A DNA stretch of 15,740 nucleotides from Clostridiales bacterium UBA1246 (GCA_002308315.1 DBWE01000218.1:2008-17747); one strand, 5' to 3'. Shown: positions 1 to 9,700, numbered from the stretch's first letter. Program-made: numbers and translations. The notes: generated by a model from the letters alone, not told the origin.

Positions 1-528
1 CTGCCGCTGAGCGGACTGGCGGCGCTGTCGGCGTGCCTGCTGCTGCCGTTCATCGCGTCGAAGCGTTCCGAAAGGACGGACAGACCTCTGTCCCGGCTGC
101 TGCTGCTCGACGATACGCTGAAACGGACCAACGCCGTGCTGGACTTTTCCATCCCGGGAGAGATCGGAGCGGTGTGCGAGGCTGCCGAGCGCATCCATGA
201 TTTCTGCGCCCTGCACGATATGGACCCCAAGCTCGTTATGCGTCTGGAGCTGTCCATAGAGGAGCTGCTCAGCGTTATCGTCAAAAAAAATCCCGGTCTG
301 GAGAGCATAGATCTGAGGGCCTTTGCCCTGACCGGCATGACGGGCATACGCGTACGCTGCTCGGGACGAAATTACAATCCCTTTGAGGACGACGATCCCG
401 ACGACGATTTTCTCATGGGCGTCCGTATGCTGAAAAAAATGGCGGACGTGACGACGCATACGTTCACGCTGGGGACCAATTCCATAAACATCATTTTCGG
501 GAGAGACGAGCTTGAAGATCAGAACTGA
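1..528 (+). CDS. C-terminal part of a membrane protein (MATE-like transporter?) fused to a degenerate RsbW-type GHKL ATPase domain
   Basis: The frame is open from base 1, so the gene enters from the left and its start is outside the window; a GTG at 136 in the same frame is not a convincing start. The first ~22 residues form a hydrophobic helix (LPLSGLAALSACLLLPFIAS) followed by basic residues, as in the last membrane segment of a transporter. A MATE-type transporter is my best guess and is weak. From about residue 46 the protein resembles the HATPase_c_2 domain of anti-sigma kinases: it has a helix with IEELL, and an ending (MGVRMLKKMAD...SINIIF) that parallels the C-terminus of the phosphatase encoded at 2133-4256. 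The N-box Asn is replaced by Val and the DxGxP aspartate by Ser, so ATP hydrolysis is doubtful. An acidic stretch (FEDDDPDDDF) lies in the lid region. It overlaps the next gene by 17 nt, which suggests co-translation. Confidence 0.7.
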   Translation: MPLSGLAALSACLLLPFIASKRSERTDRPLSRLLLLDDTLKRTNAVLDFSIPGEIGAVCEAAERIHDFCALHDMDPKLVMRLELSIEELLSVIVKKNPGLESIDLRAFALTGMTGIRVRCSGRNYNPFEDDDPDDDFLMGVRMLKKMADVTTHTFTLGTNSINIIFGRDELEDQN

Positions 529-2125
529 CCGCAACGATCCGTTCGACCGGGACTGCGCCGCGATGAACGCAGTCAACGAAGACAATCTGCGCCGTATCCT
601 GGCGGACAACGCGGGAACGGAATACGGCGGCGCCCTCGGCTTTGAGCGCATCGGGGACGAGGCCGAATACCGCGGACGGGTACCGCTCATAGAATATGAG
701 GACGTCAGCGACGGCATCGAACGCATGTTCGAGGGAGAAGAAAACGTGCTGACGGCCTATCCGCCGGCGCAGTTCATCCGCACCAGCGGCACCAGCGGCA
801 GAAGCAAACGCATACCGCTTACCTACGAGGCCCTTCGCCGCTACGGAAACATAAAGGACCGCATCAACCGGGAGACCATGGGGCTTAAAAGCGGCAGCAG
901 GCGCCTGCAGCTGGTGACCTACCGCACGGACCCGGATCTGCCCGCGGAGAAGGAGACTCTGTTTTCCATAGCCAACGAGCGTAATCTCTTCAGAAACGGC
1001 TGGCTGGACACGGAGGAATTCGTGGGCGGACGGACCATGTACTTCCGGCCGGGTATGACGAGCTTTTTTTATCCCAAGCTCTGGGCGGCGCTGCTGGAGC
1101 CGGACGTGGAGACCGTCGAGTCGCCTTTCCTGTATGACCACCTGCTTTTCTTCCGCTATCTGGAGGAGCACTGGAGGCAGATACTTGAGGATATCCGCAT
1201 CGGCCGCGTATCTCAGCCGGAGGGGATACCCCGGGAGGTAAGGGACTTCCTTCTTGCGCTGCCGGCGTCTCCCGCGCGGCTGGAAGCCGTTGAGGCCGAG
1301 TGCGCCGCCGGCTTCGAGGGCATAGCGGGGCGGCTCTGGCCCCGTCTGCGCGCCGTCTGCGGCATACGCGGCAGCGTCTATTCCGCGGAGGACAGCGCGC
1401 TTGAATACTATACTGAGGGCGTGGCGCGTCACTTTTTCTGCTTCGTGTCCTCGGAGTGCTTCATGGGCATTCCCCTGCGGATGAACGAGGCGGTATATAC
1501 GCTGATGCCCCGCAGCGCGTTTTACGAGTTTCAGCCCTACGGCTCCGGGGATCCCGGCGGGGAAACGCTGCTCCCGCGGGAATTGGAGATCGGAAAGGAC
1601 TACGAGATCATAGTGACCAACTTTTCCGGCCTTTACCGCTACCGTACCTGCGACGTGGTGCGCGTGGAGGATTTCTACGGCGAGTCGCCCATGGTCTCAT
1701 TTCGCCTGCGGCGCAATCTCGCGCTCAATCTCTGCGGGGAAAAGTTCGATTCTCTGACCCTGCAGCACGCCGGGAGGCTGCTGTGCGATTGTCTGGGCCT
1801 CGCGGAATGCAGCTTTGCCCTCGACACGGACTCCGTGCCGGGACGGTACGTATGCTTTGCCGAAACGGAGTCGGAGCCCGACGCGGAGACGGAAGCGAAA
1901 AACGCGGACGTGCCGGAGCGGGTGCTGCGGGAGCTGAACCCGGAATATGACGATCTCCGGCGGCTGAACTGCATCGAGCAGGCGAAGCTCTGTTATGTGG
2001 AAAAGGGAGCGCATCGGCGCGTAAAGCAGCTGAGCGGTATCGCGGGGGAGCAGAACAAGCCTCTGCAGATCCTGCGCGATCCGAAAATGCTCGAAGCCAT
2101 GCGCGGAATGATTATAAGGAGATGA
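512..2125 (+). CDS. GH3-family acyl-adenylating (acid-amido synthetase-like) enzyme
   Basis: This is a bacterial member of the GH3 family, part of the ANL adenylating superfamily. Plant members join carboxylic acids such as indole-acetate or jasmonate to amino acids through acyl-AMP. All three family motifs are visible: the phosphate loop TSGTSGRSK (residues 91-99), FVSSECFMGI (311-320), and YRYRTCDVVRV (375-385), where the usual Gly before the Asp is Cys. A GEKFDSLT segment near 409-416 opens the C-terminal domain. The length of 537 aa is slightly short of the plant enzymes. There is no signal peptide, so it is cytoplasmic. The chosen start is TTG at 512, with GGGAG about 8 nt upstream and a 17-nt overlap with the previous gene; ATG at 563 is an alternative. 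The substrate cannot be read from sequence. Sitting between two GHKL-domain regulators, it may make a small conjugate linked to that signalling unit (inference). Confidence 0.88.
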   Translation: MKIRTDRNDPFDRDCAAMNAVNEDNLRRILADNAGTEYGGALGFERIGDEAEYRGRVPLIEYEDVSDGIERMFEGEENVLTAYPPAQFIRTSGTSGRSKRIPLTYEALRRYGNIKDRINRETMGLKSGSRRLQLVTYRTDPDLPAEKETLFSIANERNLFRNGWLDTEEFVGGRTMYFRPGMTSFFYPKLWAALLEPDVETVESPFLYDHLLFFRYLEEHWRQILEDIRIGRVSQPEGIPREVRDFLLALPASPARLEAVEAECAAGFEGIAGRLWPRLRAVCGIRGSVYSAEDSALEYYTEGVARHFFCFVSSECFMGIPLRMNEAVYTLMPRSAFYEFQPYGSGDPGGETLLPRELEIGKDYEIIVTNFSGLYRYRTCDVVRVEDFYGESPMVSFRLRRNLALNLCGEKFDSLTLQHAGRLLCDCLGLAECSFALDTDSVPGRYVCFAETESEPDAETEAKNADVPERVLRELNPEYDDLRRLNCIEQAKLCYVEKGAHRRVKQLSGIAGEQNKPLQILRDPKMLEAMRGMIIRR

Positions 2126-2132
2126 AAGCGCC

Positions 2133-4256
2133 ATGACGGAACGACAGGGAGTACGCAGGATCAGACTGTCCTCAAAGCTTGCCGCGGGCCTTTTGCTGTT
2201 CGGGCTGCTGATCCTCGCGTCGGCCGTGATCATCGGTTTTTTCACCTTCCGCAACGATACCCGCAAGCTGTATAACGACCACGCTTACGATATCGCGGAG
2301 GAAGCCGAGTCGCTGTTCACCGACGAAGAATTGTACTACTACGCTGACCTGGTGACCCGGAACGCGCGCGGCGAGGTCACGGAGGAGGAACTGGATGCCG
2401 CGCGGAACGAGCCGCGGTATCTCGAGCTGCGCCGCCAGCTGGATGAGCTGCGCAGAGCCATGCGCGCCAACGATATTTTCGTCAGCGTCATGGACAGGGA
2501 GACCGTGGAGCGGGCGGTAGAGTCCGGAGAAAACCAGGACCACATCGCCGGCATACTCTACATAACCGACAGCTACGTCAAGGAGGATGAGAGCTTCCCG
2601 CTGGGCTTCATCGGCGAGTTCAACGCGAGCTTTGCCAGGATCACGATGCAGATAGTGGACAGCGGCAGGCGGGCGGACGATTATTTCATCTCCGAAAGCC
2701 AGTTCGGCTACAATACCTCCGCCATACGTCCGGTGGTCCGGGACGGGAAGACGGTGGCGCTGGTGACCGTAGAGATACCCATGTCGATTATCCGGAGCAC
2801 TCTGAAGCAGTTCGTTCTCCGTTCCATAGGCCTTTCCGCGGTGGTGTTCGCGCTGATATTAACGCTGGTGCTGTTTTTTGCCCGCCGGTCCCTGACGCGC
2901 CCGGTGCTGCAGATGGCGCAGGCCGCCAGCACCTTCGTGGCCTCGAGACAGGAGGGCAGAGAGCTTGAGAAATCGCCCATAGCCGAGCTGTCGGTCAAAA
3001 CCGGCGACGAGCTGGAGGTGCTTTGCGGCTCTCTCAAGGGCATGGAGCAGGATCTTGCGACGCATATCGAGAACCTCAAACGCATAACCGCCGAGAAGGA
3101 ACGCATAGGCGCGGAGCTGAACGTCGCCACGCAGATCCAGGCGGACATGCTGCCGAGGATATTCCCGGCCTTCCCGGAGCGAAAGGAATTCGACCTTTAC
3201 GCCTCTATGGATCCGGCGAAGGAGGTCGGCGGCGACTTTTACGATTTCTTCCTGGTGGACGACGATCATCTGTGCCTGGTCATGGCGGACGTATCCGGCA
3301 AGGGCGTACCGGCGGCGCTGTTCATGGTGATAGCCAAGACGCTGATAAAAAACCGCGCGCAGCTCGGCGAGAGCCCGGCGGAGATACTGAAGAACGTCAA
3401 CGAACAGCTGTGCCAGGGCAACGAGGCGGAGCTTTTCGTTACCGTGTGGCTGGCGGTCATCGAGATATCGACCGGACGCGGCCTGGCCGCAAACGCCGGA
3501 CACGAGCATCCCGTAATATGCCGAGCGGGCGGGAAATTCGAGCTGGTGACCTATCGCCACAGTCCCGCGGTAGCGACGATGGAGGGCATACGCTTCCACG
3601 AGCATCCCTTTGAGCTGTATCCCGGCGACCGCCTGTTCGTATACACCGACGGAGTCCCGGAGGCGACGGACGCGGAAGAACGGCTGCTGGGGACGGACAG
3701 GATGCTCGAAGCCCTGAACGCGGACGCGGAGGCGGCCCCCGACGTGCTGCTGGGGAACGTGCGGCGCGCCATCGACGGTTTCGTGGGCGAAGCGCCGCAG
3801 TTTGACGACATAACCATGCTCGCTCTCGCGTATAACGGCCCGGAAAAAAAAGAGCTGACGCTTGAAGCGTCGGCGGACAATCTGGAACGGGCGCTGGCCT
3901 TCGCGGACGCGGAGCTGGAGGCAGCGGGCTGCTCCGCGAAGACCAAAATGCAGATCGACGTGGCGGTCGAGGAAATATTCGTGAACATAGCGAATTACGC
4001 CTATGCGCCGGATACGGGCAGCGTCACTGTCCGCGCGGAAACGCTCAGCGACCCGAAGCGCATCAGGATCACCTTCGCCGACGGCGGCGTGCCCTACGAT
4101 CCCCTCTCCAGGCCGGATCCGGACGTGACGCTTTCCGCCGAGGAGCGGCAGATCGGCGGTCTCGGCATATTCATGGTCAAAAAAAGCATGGACGACGTGA
4201 GCTATGAATACCGGGACGGAAAAAACATCCTTACGATAACGAAAAACCTGGAATGA
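2133..4256 (+). CDS. Membrane SpoIIE-type PP2C protein phosphatase with HAMP and C-terminal RsbW-type kinase domain
   Basis: This is a 707-aa membrane receptor phosphatase. A membrane segment (about 15-38) leads into an extracytoplasmic sensor region of about 190 residues that I cannot classify. A second membrane segment (about 232-251) is followed by a HAMP-like linker and a helical stretch (about 312-346). The PP2C/SpoIIE domain has VGGDFYDFF (Asp368), MADVSGKG (Asp386) and QFDDITML (Asp558/559), the expected metal-binding aspartates. The C-terminal GHKL domain has an intact N box (EEIFVN, Asn618), DGGVP (Asp650) and GGLGIFMV (675-682). Such proteins act in partner switching: the phosphatase reactivates a STAS anti-sigma antagonist and the GHKL domain can act as the opposing kinase. 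Here both activities lie in one chain. An AAGGAG site at 2116-2121 supports the ATG start, 7 nt after the GH3 stop. No STAS gene is in the window. Confidence 0.92.
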   Translation: MTERQGVRRIRLSSKLAAGLLLFGLLILASAVIIGFFTFRNDTRKLYNDHAYDIAEEAESLFTDEELYYYADLVTRNARGEVTEEELDAARNEPRYLELRRQLDELRRAMRANDIFVSVMDRETVERAVESGENQDHIAGILYITDSYVKEDESFPLGFIGEFNASFARITMQIVDSGRRADDYFISESQFGYNTSAIRPVVRDGKTVALVTVEIPMSIIRSTLKQFVLRSIGLSAVVFALILTLVLFFARRSLTRPVLQMAQAASTFVASRQEGRELEKSPIAELSVKTGDELEVLCGSLKGMEQDLATHIENLKRITAEKERIGAELNVATQIQADMLPRIFPAFPERKEFDLYASMDPAKEVGGDFYDFFLVDDDHLCLVMADVSGKGVPAALFMVIAKTLIKNRAQLGESPAEILKNVNEQLCQGNEAELFVTVWLAVIEISTGRGLAANAGHEHPVICRAGGKFELVTYRHSPAVATMEGIRFHEHPFELYPGDRLFVYTDGVPEATDAEERLLGTDRMLEALNADAEAAPDVLLGNVRRAIDGFVGEAPQFDDITMLALAYNGPEKKELTLEASADNLERALAFADAELEAAGCSAKTKMQIDVAVEEIFVNIANYAYAPDTGSVTVRAETLSDPKRIRITFADGGVPYDPLSRPDPDVTLSAEERQIGGLGIFMVKKSMDDVSYEYRDGKNILTITKNLE

Positions 4257-4270
4257 TCCGGGAAAAGCCG

Positions 4271-4318
4271 GGGCCGGCCCTTTACCGCCAGACAGTGCGG
4301 TAAAGGGTCGGCCCGTTT
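4271..4318. terminator. Strong hairpin between convergent operons, likely bidirectional terminator
   Basis: An 18-bp inverted repeat pairs 4271-4288 with 4297-4314 around an 8-nt loop, with only one G-T wobble. On the + strand it is followed by GTTTGCGTGTGTTTG, a weak T-rich tail. On the - strand it is followed by CGGCTTTTCC. It sits between the stops of the two facing operons (4256 and 4340), as expected for a shared Rho-independent terminator. Confidence 0.85.
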
Positions 4319-4339
4319 GCGTGTGTTTGTGCCGAAACG

Positions 4340-5059
4340 TCAGATATATACGTCGTTTTCAGACATCCTTCCGACCAGAGCGTAAGCGGAGGCGAATATC
4401 GCCGCGATAAGCGCGACGAAATACCATACGCTCGCGGAGGACGAGGCGACGTAGTCGTACGCGCCGTGAAGAAGAGCAGGAAAAACGAGGGCAAGCGCGG
4501 TGAACACGGCGGAGGAGCCGCCGCGGGCGCCGCGGGAGCTTTTTTCGGCAAGGGCGTAGAACGCGCCCATGAACACCCCGAAGCAGGCGTGGCCCGGTAT
4601 GGCGGTAACGGCGCGGATGAGAGCGGTACGGAAACCGTAGGACGTCACGTAACCGACGTTCTCCGCGAGGGCGAAGCCGAGAGAAACGAACACCGCGTAG
4701 ACCACGCCGTCATACCGGCAGTTGAACTCGGCCGAACGCCGGGTGCGGCGCCGCAGCAGCAGGTATTTTGCTCCTTCCTCCTCAAAGGCCACGACGCCGA
4801 AGTACAGTATGACGTCATACAGCCGTCCGCCCCGGGGCAGGAGCCGGTCGAGCGCGGCGCATGACAGGCGTTCGGCGATCATGGCTATGAAGGAAGACAG
4901 AACGCCGAGCAGTACAAGCGACAGAAGTATGGAGTGCGACTCCTTTTCCAGCCGGTCCGAGCGGTATACCTTCATCATCAGAAAGACGGCGGGGATGACC
5001 GCGGCGGCGATAAGGATGAAATTATACGAGGCCATCGCGGGCAGGAAGAAATAAATCAT
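4340..5059 (-). CDS. prsW: PrsW-type intramembrane endopeptidase (site-1 protease family)
   Basis: This 239-aa polytopic membrane protein carries the conserved motifs of the PrsW (glutamic-type, CPBP-related) protease family. EEEGAK is at 93-98, LAEN at 131-134 inside a membrane helix, PGH at 155-157, and HGAYD with His198 and Asp202 near the C-terminus. About seven or eight hydrophobic segments can be seen. In Bacillus and Clostridioides, PrsW cleaves a membrane anti-sigma factor (RsiW type) to start regulated intramembrane proteolysis; here the target is unknown and no anti-sigma gene is adjacent. The ATG at 5059 has a GGAG site 8 nt upstream. It lies 60 nt behind the PAS hybrid kinase on the same strand and before the shared terminator, so it is probably the last gene of that operon. 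It could instead be a membrane protease homologue with another role. Confidence 0.88.
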   Translation of the reverse strand: MIYFFLPAMASYNFILIAAAVIPAVFLMMKVYRSDRLEKESHSILLSLVLLGVLSSFIAMIAERLSCAALDRLLPRGGRLYDVILYFGVVAFEEEGAKYLLLRRRTRRSAEFNCRYDGVVYAVFVSLGFALAENVGYVTSYGFRTALIRAVTAIPGHACFGVFMGAFYALAEKSSRGARGGSSAVFTALALVFPALLHGAYDYVASSSASVWYFVALIAAIFASAYALVGRMSENDVYI

Positions 5060-5078
5060 TTTCAGTCTCCGAAGGCCG

Positions 5079-5103
5079 CGGCGTTTTTCGACAAAAACCG
5101 CCG
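5079..5103 (-). other. Hairpin in the 60-nt gap between the PAS hybrid kinase and PrsW genes
   Basis: CGGCG plus TTTTT (5079-5088) pairs with AAAAA and CGCCG (5093-5103) around a 4-nt loop, with one bulged base. On the coding (-) strand no T-run follows the stem, so it is not a classic terminator. It could be a partial attenuator or an RNA processing or stability element that sets PrsW expression apart from the kinases, or it may be chance. Confidence 0.35.
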
Positions 5104-5119
5104 ACGACGAAAAGTGAGA

Positions 5120-6724
5120 TCAGCGCGGTGCGGTCCCTATATGCGAATTGATGACCTTTACGAGCTCGCCTATATCAAAGGGCTTGGCGATATGGCCGTT
5201 CATGCCGCAGCGGAGGCTTTCGAGGCGGTCCTCCTCCCGGGAATTGGCGGACAGCGCGAGAATGGGCAGCCGCGCCGGGTACGCGCCGGGCAGGGCGCGT
5301 ATCGCTTTCGCCGCTTCATATCCGTTCATTACCGGCATCTGTATGTCCATGAGAACAAGATCGTAGTATCCCGGAGGATGGCTCCTGACGGCTTCCACGG
5401 CTTCGCTGCCGTCGGGGACGGCCTCCGCGAGAAAACCTTCCTCCTTCAAAAGAGCGAGAACGATCTCGCGGTTTATAAGGATATCCTCCGCCACAAGTAT
5501 CCGGCGCTTTCCGGGCAGGGGCTTTTCCTCTTCCGGAGTCCCGGAGCCCGGTTCGCCGCCGGCGATCTCGAGCGGGAGCTCCACGGTGAAGACCGAGCCG
5601 CCCTCTTCGCCGCTGTCCGCGCGTATGCTGCCGCCCATCAGCTCGAGGAGGCTGCGGACGGTGAACAGACCGAGGCCCATGCCGGTCTTGCCGCTCTGCG
5701 TCGAGCTTTCCGCTCGCTCGAAGGGAAGGAAAAGCCTGCTGCGCAGATGCTCGGGTATGCCGGGGCCCGTATCGCTCACGGAGAAAACGCAGTCGACAAA
5801 GCCCATGTCCGATACCCCGCCGCAGGAAGCGCGGAGCGTCACCGTGCCGCCCGGCGGAGTGAACTTGACGGCGTTGGACAAAAGATTGCCTATTATGCGG
5901 CGAAAAGCCGCCGGATCGACGAGCACTCTGCGGTCGGGCAGCTCGAAATGCTCGACGATATTCAGATTTTTCTCCTCTGCCGGGATGCGGAACAGATCGA
6001 GCGCCATCGAAAGCTGCTCCGACAGATCGCACTCTTCGTTTTGGAGAATGTCGCCTCCGTCATGGATGCGATTGAGCTCCAGCATTTCTCCGATCATGCC
6101 GTCAAGCTGCCGGGCAGCCGACACGGTTTTGTCAAGATAGTCCGCAAGCAGCTCGGGAGAGCCGATATGCCGGCGGGCAAGCTCGGAAAAGCCCGTGACC
6201 GCGTTGAGGGGAGTGCGTATGTCGTGGGAAACGCTGAAAAGGAATTCCGAGCGCAGCTCGTTGAGCCTGTGCTCGTGCTCCATTTCCCGTTCGGCGTGCC
6301 GCAGCTGCTCATGCTCAAGCATCCTGTCGGTCTCGTCGGTGATAAACACGACGTAAACCTCGCCGAAGTCGGGAAGGGTGACAAGGCGGCCGAAATCGCT
6401 GACCGTGCGCACGGCGCCGTCACGGCGCGATATCCGGTAACTGACGAAATCGAGCTTCTCATCGGAGGAGCCCGCGATCTGACGGTCTATGGAGTCCTGT
6501 ATGGTCTGATAATCGTCGGGATGAACGAGGCCGCGGAAGGTATTTCCGGTAAGGGCGCGGAATTCATCGGCGTCGGCGCAGCCGAAGATCCGGAGAGTGC
6601 CGGTGTTGAAGTAGAGCATTTCCTGGCTGTCGTCGGCCCTGTAAACGAACAGCCCGCCGGGCATGAGGTCTCCCAGCAGGGAAAAAGCCTGCAGGGAATA
6701 CTCTTCATTGAACGTCCCGCTCAT
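5120..6724 (-). CDS. Soluble PAS hybrid sensor histidine kinase with C-terminal receiver
   Basis: This 534-aa protein has no membrane segment, so it is a cytoplasmic sensor. A PAS domain covers about residues 15-132 (VHPDD at 67-71, typical of PAS_3 folds), followed by a helical linker. HisKA has the phosphorylated His167 in SVSHDIRTPLN. The ATPase domain has the N box around Asn280/Asn284, DTGPG at 318-322 and GMGLGLF at 348-354. A receiver domain (about 408-530) has the acidic pair Glu413/Asp414, the phospho-acceptor Asp460 (LMDIQMP) and Lys514. Its ATG overlaps the stop of the permease-kinase gene by 4 nt (ATGA), so the two are probably translationally coupled. The PAS ligand cannot be told. 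With its own receiver and no output domain, it would pass phosphate through the HPt protein of the operon or another HPt. Confidence 0.93.
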   Translation of the reverse strand: MSGTFNEEYSLQAFSLLGDLMPGGLFVYRADDSQEMLYFNTGTLRIFGCADADEFRALTGNTFRGLVHPDDYQTIQDSIDRQIAGSSDEKLDFVSYRISRRDGAVRTVSDFGRLVTLPDFGEVYVVFITDETDRMLEHEQLRHAEREMEHEHRLNELRSEFLFSVSHDIRTPLNAVTGFSELARRHIGSPELLADYLDKTVSAARQLDGMIGEMLELNRIHDGGDILQNEECDLSEQLSMALDLFRIPAEEKNLNIVEHFELPDRRVLVDPAAFRRIIGNLLSNAVKFTPPGGTVTLRASCGGVSDMGFVDCVFSVSDTGPGIPEHLRSRLFLPFERAESSTQSGKTGMGLGLFTVRSLLELMGGSIRADSGEEGGSVFTVELPLEIAGGEPGSGTPEEEKPLPGKRRILVAEDILINREIVLALLKEEGFLAEAVPDGSEAVEAVRSHPPGYYDLVLMDIQMPVMNGYEAAKAIRALPGAYPARLPILALSANSREEDRLESLRCGMNGHIAKPFDIGELVKVINSHIGTAPR

Positions 6725-9700
6725 ACCGCGTCACCGCCGCCGGTAAGCTTTGCCAGGGTGCGGTAAAGATTATCCGCTTCCACGGGCTTGGACAAATGAG
6801 CGTTCATGCCGGCCTGGAGGGAACGGCGCACGTCCTCGTCAAAGGCGTTCGCGGTCATTGCGATGATGGGAACGGTCTGCGCGTCGGCCCTGTCCAGAGC
6901 GCGGATGGCGCGGGTGGCGCCGAGACCGTCGAGCACGGGCATGCGCACGTCCATGAGCACCGCGTCGAAATACCCCTCCGGACTTTTTGAGAAAACGTCC
7001 ACGGCGATCTGTCCGTTTTCCGCCCGCTCGGCCGTCATGCCCTCGATATCCAGCAGGGCTTCGAGTATGTCGGCGTTGATATCCACGTCCTCCGCAATGA
7101 GGATATTCCGCCCGGAAAGGGAAGCGAAAGCTCTTTCCTCGTCCTCGTCGGGAGTGTCCATATGCGCGGGGGAGACGTTGTTCTTCCGGGAAAAGATGTT
7201 GCGAAGCTCATGAAGCAGACTGTCCGTGAACAGGGGCTTGGACATTATGCCGGCAACGCCGATCTCCTCCGCCTCCCTGCGTATGTCGTCCCAGTTGTAG
7301 CCGGTGAGGACTATCACGTCGGTACGGCCGCCGTCGAAGCTGCGCAGCCGCCTGATGAGCTCGAGCCCGTTCATGTCGGACATCTTATAGTCGGTAAGGA
7401 GCAGCTCGTAGGGCTGGCCCATTTCGAACATGGCGCGCAGACGGCCGAGAGCCTCGCCGCCGCTGTGGGAGACCGCGGCGTTTATGCCGAGAGCGTTCAG
7501 CACAAGGCGCGCGTGCTCGCAGGCAACGTCGTCGTCGTCGACGACGAGGGTGCGCAGATCGGCGGGCAGATCGGCAGGCTGTTCGCTGACGGAGCTGCGG
7601 CCGGAGGCGCCCAGAGTGACCGTTACGGTAAAGGTGCTGCCGACGCCCTTCTCGCTTTCCACGGAAATGTCGCCGTTCATCATGCCCACGAGGTTTTTGG
7701 TGATCGCCATGCCGAGACCGCTTCCGCCGTAGGAATTGGTGGCCGTTTCGTCCTCCTGGGAGAAGGCCTCGAAGATGCTGGGTATATACTCCTTGTCCAT
7801 GCCTATGCCGGTGTCACTCATGGCAAAGCGGAGAGTGCGGTAGCCCTCGAAGGAGGCCGTCTGCTCCACCGAAAGGCTCACGCTCCCGCCGGGATCGGTG
7901 AACTTGACGGAATTGCCCAGAATGTTGATAAGCACCTGCTTGAGCTTCATGTCGTCGCCGGTGTAATAATCCTCGACGTTCCCGATGATATGGCATTCGT
8001 AGTTGAGCCCCTTGTCGGCGCACTGGCCGTTGATCATCACGTTGACCTGGTCCATGAAGGCGCGGAAGGAAAACTCCTCGTTTTTGAGCACCATACGCCC
8101 GGATTCGATGCGGCTCATATCGAGGATATCGTTGATCAGTCCGAGAAGATGTCTGGCGCTGGCGCCGATCTTTTCCAGGTTTTCGCGGATGTGCGGCGTC
8201 AGGTCGGGATCGCGCAGGGCGATATTGTCCAGACCTATTATGGCGTTCATGGGCGTGCGTATTTCATGGCTCATATTGGAAAGAAAGCTCGTTTTGGCGC
8301 GGCTGCTTTCCTCGGCGATGACCTTTTCCCGTTCTATCTGCCGTTCGCGCCGCTGGATGAGCATATTGATGTGCAGCAGGAAGCTGAGCGCGATCACGAC
8401 GAGCAGCATCTGGAAAATGCTGTTTTCCATAAGCGTGGTGTTTATCACGGAAAAGCGGTTCCCGATGAAGCTCTCGGCTCTCGCGATCTCGTCATCGACG
8501 TTTCCGGAGGCCGAGCCTGCAAGAAACTCCGCGCACTCCTCCTGCATCTGCCGTGCCGAGAGGGAGGTGACCGTCCTGGCGGACTGCAGCACCCATATAA
8601 GCGAGGTGAAGAAGATCAGAAGGAGCAGTACTATCCATACGACCACGGAGCGTCCGAAGCGGCGCTTGGTGTCCTTGCGCAGCAGCCTGTGGAAATAGGC
8701 GAAGCCGAGTATGCTCCACGCGGCGAAAATCAGATAGGACTCCGTGGGCATGGCGTTTATCGAGAGTATGCTCGGGATAAGGAAGCACATCGCGAGCACG
8801 AGCGATATCAGCAGTCCCGCGCCGCCGATAACGCGGAAGGTACGGTTGCCCGCCTTGCGGGCCGCGGACAGGGCGCAGGCCGAGGTGTAGGCGTAGGCGA
8901 TGATGGCGCCGATGGTGGTAACGTCGACTATCCAGCTTATCGCGGTGCGCCCGAAGAAGGGCATGACCGCGGATATGGCCAGAATGATCCATAAGGCGTT
9001 GGAAGGAGCGCCGTTTTTATTCTGCCTTGCAAAGACCTCCGGCAGCAGACCGTCCTCGGCCATGGCATAGATCAGGCGGCCGGAGGCGACGGTGTTGCCG
9101 ATAAGACCGGTCACGATGGCGCACAGAGCGGCGACGCCGAGAAGGGCGACGCCGAAGCTGCCCATGGCCGTCTGCGCCGAGAAAAACGTGGGCAGCCCCC
9201 TGAGACCGGACAGATTGTCCAGGTCGGCGAAATAGCCGATCCAGCTGCCGTAGCCCTCCGGAAGCGCGCCGACGGACAAAAGAGCCAGCATGATGTAGGC
9301 GGCGGCTCCGGTAATGAGCGAGACGACGAGAACACGCAGGGTCTTTCTCTGAGAGAAACGGAATTCCGGGGTGGAATGGGATATGTTTTCAAAGCCGACG
9401 TATGCCCAGGGAGCGAGGGCGACTATGTTGAATATTGACGAAAAGACGCCGTGATCCGGCGAGAAGGCGGGCTCAGCGGCGGACAGAGAGCCGCTGCGGG
9501 AAAAAACCGCGGCAAAGCAGACGGCTATGCCGATGATGAGGATAAGCGCGCCGACGATCTGCGCCGCGCCGGCAAGCCTGACTCTGCGGCACAGAAGGCT
9601 GCATATCACGAGAGAGAAGACCGACAGCAGCACCTCGCCGAAATAGACCCGGTATCCCGCTATGCTGTACATCGCGCCCACCTGAAAGGCGGAGCCGAAG

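Noticed and set aside
1..4256. A diguanylate cyclase or phosphodiesterase that would supply c-di-GMP
   Set aside because: No GGDEF, EAL or HD-GYP motif was found in any protein of the window, so the source of the ligand lies elsewhere.
4934..6766. Long open frame (about 610 codons) on the + strand opposite the PAS hybrid kinase
   Set aside because: It lies antisense to a gene with clear PAS, HisKA, ATPase and receiver motifs, and shows no domain of its own. Long antisense frames are expected in GC-rich DNA with strong codon bias.
7162..8994. Long open frame on the + strand opposite the permease-kinase
   Set aside because: Same reason: the - strand carries all recognised kinase and permease motifs. 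The + strand product is low-complexity, rich in Ala, Gly, His and Arg.
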